Shown here: positions 56,161-64,000 of the stretch, in pieces
How the letters are laid out: each line of letters opens with the position of its first letter
How positions within the stretch are numbered: position 1 is the first letter of the stretch
Source: Sisyra terminalis
Lineage: Eukaryota > Arthropoda > Insecta > Neuroptera > Sisyridae
DNA: 64,000 nucleotides
Assembly (NCBI GenBank): GCA_958496175.1
Contig: OY292278.1
Coordinates: forward strand, 42,408,001 to 42,472,000
Direction of reading: 5' to 3'
Program-made: the position numbers and the translations under genes
Notes under the pieces: generated by a model
Told to the model about the DNA's origin: nothing
The model's input: the letters and a program-made list of their open reading frames with translations, nothing else
Databases searched by the model: none

Positions 56161-58369
56161 CTTAATACTTGCTTTTTAATAAATTAGTTTTCAACAAAAA
56201 ATAAATTCTTTCTCTAAGTTCTTCCTTTAAAATAATCAGTTTTCAAATAACTCATGAATCTGATTTTGGATGAAAACTTTAATTCTAAGATGTGATAGAA
56301 AATCTTTCTATATACCTGCAAGAATGTACGGAATTATTATTATTATTACATTACCATTCAACCTCATAAATTTCGGAAGTCGATGAAAGAAGTTATTGTT
56401 TACAGCTTTGAAGTAATGTAGTTTCCCAAAGAAATTCCCAATTAAATTTCAATGAAAAAAGAAAAGTAATTTCTTGAAAAATTCTTTCATAAAAACTTCA
56501 ACTCATTCTCCAGCATTTACCTTAAATAGTCTCGACTTGTAAAAAACACCATTGTTAAATTTCATTTGTATAATTTCAAAATATAAATTACCTTAATTAT
56601 TTCAAGTGCTTTTTAAATCAACAAGCCTTAGTAGGATTTCATATTGAATAATGGTTTATACAAATTCAATTCTAAAATACAATTTAGACTACACTATTAT
56701 TCTCTGTAACCGTTTTTCTACGTAGTACCTACGAATCTATATCCACCTAAATTCTATCGAAAAAAAATATACAGAAGTCTATCAAAAGATGTTTCATTCA
56801 AAATATCTTGGAATACGAATAGAAGAAACATTTTCATTACACATAGAAAAAATAATCTGAGGTAATGGAAGCATGGAGTTCATAAAATGCGAATCAAGAA
56901 ATTGATTTTATAAGACTTTAATTTTAGGAAAAATATTCGTTGGTGGATATGAACAGGAATCTTCAAACAAGAAAAAAAATCAAAGATTTCAAAATTTAAA
57001 ATATAATGAACTTATTTACAAAAAAAAAGCAGAACATAAGAAAATGGAAAATTATGTTAAAATCAAATTTCAATATTCATTCTTTTTTCTGCCTTTTGTT
57101 TGATCAAATAATGATAAAAGACGATGTCCCATTAGAGATACTGTTATCGAAACAAGTATAATTCAAAAAAAAAAACAAATTTACAATGTAAATTTATTCA
57201 AATCAAAATTACTGACATGCAAACTTATTGAACTTGAACATAAAAATAAAATAATATTTCTCATTAGGAGATAAGAAATACATATAAAACGACCCGCGGT
57301 ATTGATTCAAATCAATACATTATTCATAGCGCCGCCTCTTCTTCTAACCATATCAACTTACCATTAGCTATTTGATAAAAAAAATAAAGATTCATAGTTG
57401 AAAAATGCACTGCTAGCATTATTAAGCAATTAACCTTATTATCGTCGATAATTGAGTCTCCACTTTAGAATAAAAAAAATGTGTCAACCAAATTGGTAAA
57501 GGTATTGTGAAATTTTTATTGTAATTGATCTTTTTGTATTTGATTTTCTTCGAAAATATTAAATTTTGAACGTTTTAGAAGAAAATATCTTTGAAATACC
57601 AAGTTCGATACCTTTGAAATCTGAAGACTTGTCGATAGGTTTTTCATAAAGCTTTTTTGGTTCATTATTTTGAACTTTCATCAACACTTTCATCAAAGTA
57701 AATCAATATAATTGAGTAATTAAACTAGCAATTAAGTGGTAAAGTAGTTCTTATAGGTAACTTTGAAATGGATACTTTGGAAAAGAAGTTTAATTTTAAA
57801 CCAAATGTAATGTTTATATCCTTTTTTATAAGATTGGGTAAAAACTAATTAATTATTTTGGTAGATTATTTTTAAATGTTCAAACTTGGCTTTGTATTCC
57901 TTTTAAAGGGTTGTATTTGTACTTGTAAAAAAGAAAATTAAAAATCCTTTCCATTTTAATGGCTCTGTGGAAAAACCCTTCAAAGTTGATGATGGACCGA
58001 AAAATTTTGTCATCAGTACATTTATAATTTTCTTTTAAAAACGATTAAAAAATTTAAGGCAGTTAACACAAATTTACAGTGGTGTGTACGATTTTGGTAC
58101 GTTAACGTACCGTGGCTCGGTAATTTCAGCATTAAAGATGCATTTAGGCTATGATAAGGTGTGTTGTAAAAAAATCGATGAAATTTGGAAAATTAAAAAT
58201 AGGCAAAGATAAATGCAGTTGTTATATTACTGAAGAACTTTAAAATTAAAGTAAATCAATTTTAGAGTATTAAGGTATGGTCAACTTCAAGGAAATAAAA
58301 TACAAACGTTAAATCAGAAACTAGTTTCACCATATTTTCATCTGTGAATTCTTGGCAATTGGAAATGTA
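56161..58369. other. Intergenic, no gene seen
   Basis: AT-rich. The palindromic gtacgttaacgtac block at ~58098-58111 has no assigned element. Confidence 0.35.
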
Positions 58370-58375
58370 AAGAAA

Positions 58376-58800
58376 TCAAAATTGTTTTACGAAAAATGAT
58401 GACAACCGACGAAAAATAGTTCCTATACTAAAATATCAATCAAAAATTTTAATTAGTTATGGCTAGTAAATTGGCCCAAAAGGTAGTCAAACAGGGGTAA
58501 AAGACCTAAAAGATTTTTTGCCATATTCATGATATGACTTGAAGGATATCTATACTATATGGTAAGTCGCTGTCCATTAATTGAAAGCTTATTTACTCAA
58601 AATTTAACCAAATTTAAACTGAAATTAACCAACAGAAGCCAGAATTTAGCAGTCGAAAAAATTGTTGTGTTTCACCTGAATATCCCCTAACTTTAATGAC
58701 CTAGTAAAAGTTTTGGGAGTTTAGTAGCAAAATTTGTGTCTAAATTTGTATCCTTCTAATAATTTGGATTTTGTACCAAACGATTGTCTTCTGTTTTTTC
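58376..58800 (+). pseudogene. Mariner transposase relic
   Basis: Plus strand: MTTDEK.FLY.NINQK matches the first catalytic block (TTDEKWI.YDN...K), and ~58650-58685 reads KIVVFHLNIP where mariner has VVFHHDNARP. Stops and a lost aspartate show decay. It is a different lineage from the 48928 element. Confidence 0.55.
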
Positions 58801-61187
58801 CATGAAAAGCATTCTTCATCATTCAAATAATTAACTTTAAGGGATGGTTGTGAGAAATTGGTATATAAGTTTTTCGCCTATAATGAATCATTTTCTGGAG
58901 AAAATTATAGGAAAAAAATGTTCTTAAATGGCGATAAGTAAACAAAAAAAAATATATATCCTTGAATTTAAAAAAAATGCTGTTGCCATGCTAAATAAAA
59001 TCATGAATTTGTCTTTAAAATAATGATCTTTTTTACCTTTGTTTTTGGGAAATTATTCATATTCAACGGCATAAGAAAAGAAGGAAACCACGACATTAAA
59101 GGTCCTAGTGACATCTCTAAGATTAACAACAATGATGAACGTTTCTTTATTGAAAGCCCCGGAGCAAATTGTTGTCCACCATTCCGTAGTGTAGCTAACC
59201 AACTAAACTTGATGTTATACTATAAACCTTATAAACCTATTTTTTTCTTTGGAAGGAAATGTAAATAAAGTTATTTTCTTTACCCAATAGAGTCACAAAC
59301 CATTAGAGATATAGAAGCAAAAAATCAATAAATTGAAGAAGCTATAAAGTATTTCAAGCATTTCCGTACAAGTATTTCACAAAATACTTACGAAAAGATT
59401 TATTATAGTCTTGCTATAGAATTTCAGATATTCCCGTGCATGCAAAGACAACCGATATTTTAAGTATTTTCTTGGCGGAATTAATAATTAATTAACGAAT
59501 TTCGTAATTTTACTAAAAAAAATTGAGGTAAAAGACTACATTGTTAGTTCTTGTTGGTTCTTTTTCTACAAGACTGAAATATTTCCCATAGTTTATTAAA
59601 ATTTCACGAAAAAGTAAATTCTCAAGAATATACTGAATCTCTACGGTCGAGGGACAAGGAAATAAATCAATAGTTTTAATTAGAATAATGTAAGATAAAT
59701 AGAGCTTTTCTTGTAACTTAGATTTTTGATTTAAACTACACGCAATTTTTTCAAAAAAAAAAAAAAAAAATTTCAAGATTTCTTTAGTAAGATTTTTGTG
59801 GGTTATATCAAGAAGCAATCTTTAGCAGCATATCTTGATTTCTTGTAATTAAAATTTTGTAAAATATAGGGTAAAGATTGAGTTACAGAAACAATTTGAA
59901 GTACCATCGTTTAACATTGGATAGATTGGTAAATTTTATTTTCTTTATATACTGATATTAGTGGATTATTTGACAGGTTTTTAAAAGACGAAAGTATTTT
60001 CAAAAGTATTACCAAAAGAGATTTCTTAGAACTTCATACAGTAAAAGAGTAAATTTCACATCAAATACTACTCTAAACTAATCAGTAATTTTGGGGTTCT
60101 ATACTCAAATTTCTAAGCCGAATACCGAATTACATTGATATAGATTGATATATATTTATTTTACGTCAAAGAATATCAAAACTAAGGACATTAATAAAAT
60201 TTAAATATTAGAATCAATATATTTCGTGAGGTAAAGATTATGAAAAGAAGTCAAAGTCTTTCTTCAAAAAATATTTTTTTTTTAGTAAAATAACAAATGG
60301 TTTTCTAAATTTAAAGAAATATTTACTATAAAAGTGAGGAGATTATAAATCCTTTCTGTATGGGAATTTAAATTGAAAATCATTTACAAATTTCAAATGA
60401 TCTTTGGCATTAAAGTTGAGGAGTTAACAATTCGACTAAGTTTAATTATATCATATAACAAAGTAAATTTTCGGCTAAACAATTCATTTTTTTCCTTCTT
60501 TTTAGTTTCTTGTGCATAAAAAGTTCAATAAACAATAAAAATTATTCAAAACACTTTTTAATTGTCAATCAATTACCAGTTAATACATATGTTTGCATTT
60601 AATAGCCAATGGTTTGCAACAGCCCCGACCATTTCATCCTTTTTTATCGATTTTTTTACATATAAACTCAAATAACCAGGTAATACCAAGTTGGTAAATC
60701 ACTAATAAGTACTCCAAAAGCTTTTTTCATCATTATAAAAAAAAACTACATTAAAGTATTTTAGATTTTTATTTCAAAGTCATAAACTATAACATCTTAC
60801 CACAATCTATCGAAGATATCTCAGAGCTTTATCTGTTAAAATATGTTGAAATTGTAACAGTGGAAAAAAAATATCCAAAAATGAAAACTATTGATTAATT
60901 TTAATAGTGTTCTAACTAAAAATTATCACTATTTGTCTTTTGATGCAACGAAAAGTTAATAAGTATTGCACTATGAAATTTTGAATAATAAAAAGCTTTA
61001 TTCTTAGAAAAATTAAGACATAAGGGGAAGTAACGTGATCATTGGTTTGATCTTTGTTTTTTCATGAAAATTCAAACAATCAACGCAAAACGTAAGACAA
61101 ATTCAATTAAAAACTATGTACAAAGTTTTCCCAATAAAAAATTTTTTTTTTTTAGAAAATTTTATAGATTTCCGAATCATTAACCTA
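58801..61187. other. Intergenic, no supported gene
   Basis: At ~58931 the plus strand reads MAISKQKKIYILEFKKNAVA before stops, vaguely like a helix-turn-helix transposase start. An 81-codon frame follows (59023-59268) without recognised domains. Neither is supported as a gene. Confidence 0.3.
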
Positions 61188-61194
61188 TCAATTG

Positions 61195-61335
61195 TCAAAA
61201 TAAGATTTTTTCGCTGACTTTGAACAGTTATACTGTATATACAATATATAAAATATATTGCAGTCCAATTTATGTAGTATAATTTAACATAATAATATAC
61301 AAATTTAATATAATAATATATAAAAATCATTTGTG
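61195..61335. mobile_element. Family D element, short copy without hammerhead
   Basis: Starts tcaaaataagattttttcgc like the 25276 and 40090 elements but ends after 141 bp. TCAATTG borders both sides (61188-61194 and 61336-61342), so the truncated form inserted as such. Confidence 0.65.
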
Positions 61336-61367
61336 TCAATTGTGTCAAAAATATGTTAACATACCTT

Positions 61368-61612
61368 AAATGAGCCGCTTATTTTGAAAATGGGTTAAGT
61401 TTTTTTGAGGAATAGTTCATATATCTAATATTTTTTCAACAAATAATACATAATTTTCAAAACTTAAGAAGTTACTACTAGTATATCGAAAATAAATATC
61501 ATATCAATATTCTTTTAAAAATTTAATGATACATATTAAATCAGCTTAATCTGGTTTGCACCAAATCAAATAAACTTAAACCACTTTCAAAACAAATGGT
61601 TCAAATAATGTT
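61368..61612. mobile_element. MITE with ttattttgaaaatgggttaa ends, copy 1
   Basis: An inverted pair, atgagccgcttattttgaaa.. and ..ttcaaaacaaatggttcaa, encloses ~250 bp. The family recurs at 62873-63132 and 63613-63735. Confidence 0.5.
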
Positions 61613-61879
61613 TTCGAATTTGCTAAAGGATATAAAAATGGGAATCATTTTATATTTCCTTTCTTGATATATTTAATTAAATCCTGCATAATCCAAAACA
61701 CCTTTGTCTCTCAAAAATAGCTATACTCAAATCTTTTTTTCTTCCGGTTCGCATTTCGATTTTTTCTTCCCTACGTGGGTCTTAACGTATTTATAGTTAA
61801 CTGTAAATATTACTCAAAATATAATAATTAAATTGTGGGCAATAAGGACGAAGGTTCTTATGGAATATTATTTATTTTA

Positions 61880-61925
61880 TCGCCAACGTTTCGTCAGTCA
61901 TTCCTGATTTCTTCAGGGCTCAAAA
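61880..61925 (-). ncRNA. Hammerhead ribozyme motif, left arm of family E
   Basis: Minus strand: CTGAAGA, stem II TCAG/CTGA, GAAAC-GTT and perfect stem I GCC/GGC. Confidence 0.55.
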
Positions 61926-62149
61926 TTTTAAAATTACTTCACAAATGTCATCAAAATAAGCTGTAAAATGACCCAACTGGTAGAACAACAGGCCAAGAAA
62001 ACAATTTGGTATTGATAAATAAAAAACTGTTTAAAAAACAATATTGAAAAAACACATCTTATAATGATAATAATCAATCTCAATGTTGTTCTACCAGTTG
62101 GGTCATTTTACAGCTTATTTTTATGGCATTTGTGGAGTAATTTTTAAAT

Positions 62150-62195
62150 TTTGAGCCCAGAAGAAGTCAAGAATGACTGACGAAACGTTGGTGAT
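62150..62195 (+). ncRNA. Hammerhead motif, right arm of family E, inactive
   Basis: Stem II GTCA/TGAC, GAAAC and GTT are present, but CTGAAGA has become CAGAAGA, losing an essential core base. Confidence 0.45.
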
Positions 62196-62872
62196 AAAAT
62201 AAATAATATTCCACTAGAAGCTTCGTCCTTATTGCCCACAATTTAATTATTATATTTAAAAAGACAAGGATTTAAACAACATGGATTACTCAAAATAGAT
62301 TCTTCAAAAATCTTTTACTGGTACGCAGGGATGCCGTTCTGGAATTTTTCAAATAATTTTTTAATTTCCAGAACAATTAAATACATAAAAAAAACAATTC
62401 AAAACATCCAGATAACATTTTTGTTGCAGATCTATGTAATCTAAATTTCTTGATTTACGGATTTTCATTAATTCTAGAGTCGCAAAGATTATTTTATTTA
62501 CAATGCGATGCTAACTAACGATAACTAATAATAAAAGAAATTTGTTCAATCCCTTTTATAAACGATAATTTTTATTTAGTTTGATAACTAATAAATTAAA
62601 AATCTTAAATAAATGATATTTTCGAATTGAAAAAGCGTGTAAGTAAAGTAGCTTGTGGAAAATTAAATTTCATCCCTTCGTTTGCCCCCTCAGGATTGCA
62701 AATATATATAAAAATGGAAACTCAATCAAATTGTAATAAACAGAATTATTTCATTTATTTAAATTGCAACATTTCGTTGGTGTTATTCCAATTGCATTTA
62801 TTCAATTATTCCGGTTGCAATTGAAATAAATGAACTGAATCACTGCTAACTTATTTGGTCTACTACATCCTG

Positions 62873-63132
62873 ATATATGAACCGTTTATTTTGAAAGTGA
62901 GTTAAGTCCATTTCAAGAACAATCCCTATGTGTTATAATTTTTAACCATAGGAACATAAGATACTAAGGAGGAGGAAATAATTGGCGTTTTTTTTGTTAA
63001 CAACTAAAATGAAATCAGTAATTTGTGAAAACAGCGGTTAAATAATTAACATACTTTGTTCTAGTTACAAGAAGAATCACCATATAAATCGTCCTTGAAA
63101 TGGACTTACACCACTTTCAAAATAAACGAGTC
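62873..63132. mobile_element. MITE with ttattttgaaagtgagttaa ends, copy 2
   Basis: Left end tatgaaccgtttattttgaa and right end ttcaaaataaacgagtcata are inverted copies ~260 bp apart. The right half recurs at 63625-63732. Confidence 0.6.
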
Positions 63133-63135
63133 ATA

Positions 63136-63735
63136 TCTTTCTGAAGCCGATGTATCATTCTTATAGCCTTAGGGCCTTAAAACATTTAGATTGGAAACAT
63201 AAATTTTTCACAAAAATCACAAGTGACAATTGCAGAAGAACCATCACTCTAGGCAATAAAATTAATAATTTGTAGAACTTTATAATATTTTACTTATTTG
63301 GATAAAAGAATTGTTATCTTGATTGATTAAATAATCACTTGAATCACTATTTGGCATTTAATTAAATAAAATTAAATAATTTAGTACAAATAAAGTATGA
63401 TGAAGTCAAGCAATGCACTAGCATCTGCTAACTTTTTAGATAATTTTTTTTTTGCCCAAGTTGCTGTAAATATTTTTTTTATATATTTGAAACATTTACG
63501 TATAGCTTAAGAAGCTGATTGTAAAAAAAGGATAATAAAAAAAGCTTTATGAAGTCATTGTTTTGACTTTTGTCATTGGTGAGCAATTGGTGTCCAGTAA
63601 TTCATAAATCATTAATTTGTCAAAACTTAGCAGTTAAATAATTAACATACTTTGTTCTAGTTACAAGAAGAATCACCACATAGACTGTCCTTGAAATGGA
63701 CTTACGCCACTTTCAAAATAAACGAGTCATATTCT
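63136..63735. repeat. Dispersed repeat partner of 9574-9960, then a half MITE
   Basis: 63136-~63500 matches 9574-9960. 63613-63735 repeats the right half of the MITE at 62873-63132, so the dispersed repeat lies between two copies of one MITE half. Confidence 0.55.
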
Positions 63736-64000
63736 TCACATTATACATCGATTTAGACCTGAAATAATGAAAATAAACGGAATTTTTCGTGAATAATAAA
63801 ACAAATAACAAGTCCATAGTGGTCCATTTGGTACATAGTTTTAGATTAGGTGGATATCAAATTTGGCTATCTTTTTATGTATTTAGAAAGATTCAACTAT
63901 CTTTATTTATAAATCGACTTCAAAAATTTTATTACTAAACATTCCACTTTTTATTTAAAATATTTATCAATCAGTTGTCCAATTTTTAGTACAAAATTTT

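Larger units (their letters stand above)
61822..62284. mobile_element. Foldback hammerhead retroelement, family E
   Basis: Inverted arms (~61825-~62000 and ~62090-62255) are followed by an unpaired right tail of ~30 bases. A perfect 13-bp direct repeat ATTACTCAAAATA borders it (61809-61821 and 62285-62297). There is no coding frame. Confidence 0.8.

Noticed and set aside
59023..59268. 81-codon frame with two Cys-Pro motifs
   Set aside because: There is no recognised family, and the surrounding DNA holds transposon relics; there is no support for a gene.

Overview
The window is strongly AT-rich genomic DNA from an insect. The main evidence is two genes of the insect-specific Osiris family (DUF1676), together with spliceosomal introns, a TATA promoter, AATAAA signals and a dense load of eukaryotic transposons (Penelope-like, jockey/I-type non-LTR, mariner, Helitron, hAT, PIF-like and TTAA elements). 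The insect order cannot be fixed from the sequence. No bacterial operon, CRISPR array or virus-like gene cluster was seen.

Genes: (1) 28-963 (+) is an intronless SMP-domain protein related to extended synaptotagmins but with no C2 domain. Its 3' end and downstream DNA are duplicated to the right. (2) 3253-3610 (-) is the first exon of an Osiris gene. Its remaining exons are not visible, so gene 1 may lie inside its intron. (3) 20861-31691 (+) is a complete Osiris gene of three exons (232 codons) with a 63-bp in-frame first intron and a 10.07-kb second intron full of transposons. Its last exon lies between two long inverted repeats made of retrotransposon tails.

Region by region: 1-3.3 kb holds the SMP gene, decayed duplications and SINE tails. 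3.3-20 kb holds the Osiris exon, a solo LTR with a heat-shock-type promoter, a mariner relic, an I-type LINE tail, two foldback hammerhead elements (11.7 and 16.5 kb), a transposase relic and a triple tandem repeat. 19.4-20.0 kb is a third foldback hammerhead element, just upstream of the complete Osiris gene. 20.8-31.8 kb is that gene with its transposon-filled intron. 32-39.5 kb holds a GC-richer island, tandem duplications, an inverted LINE tail and a fourth foldback hammerhead element. 39.5-44 kb holds a hAT MITE, a Penelope-like element (RT plus GIY-YIG) split by a hammerhead element, and a PIF-like MITE split by a Helitron. 44-64 kb is a unique island followed by mariner, Helitron, jockey, SINE and MITE relics.

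The most interesting system is a set of seven short non-coding elements (141-685 bp). Six are long inverted repeats or parts of them, and six carry full or partial hammerhead-ribozyme motifs. Stem I and stem II sequences differ between families but base pairing is kept. The elements are flanked by direct repeats of 7 to about 15 bp, as expected for retrotransposition. A Penelope-like element in the same window carries RT and GIY-YIG remnants and a CTGATGA remnant just after its ORF. It is a plausible source of the mobilising enzyme. Hammerheads in Penelope-like elements are known; the paired inverted-repeat, non-autonomous form seen here is the part most worth checking.
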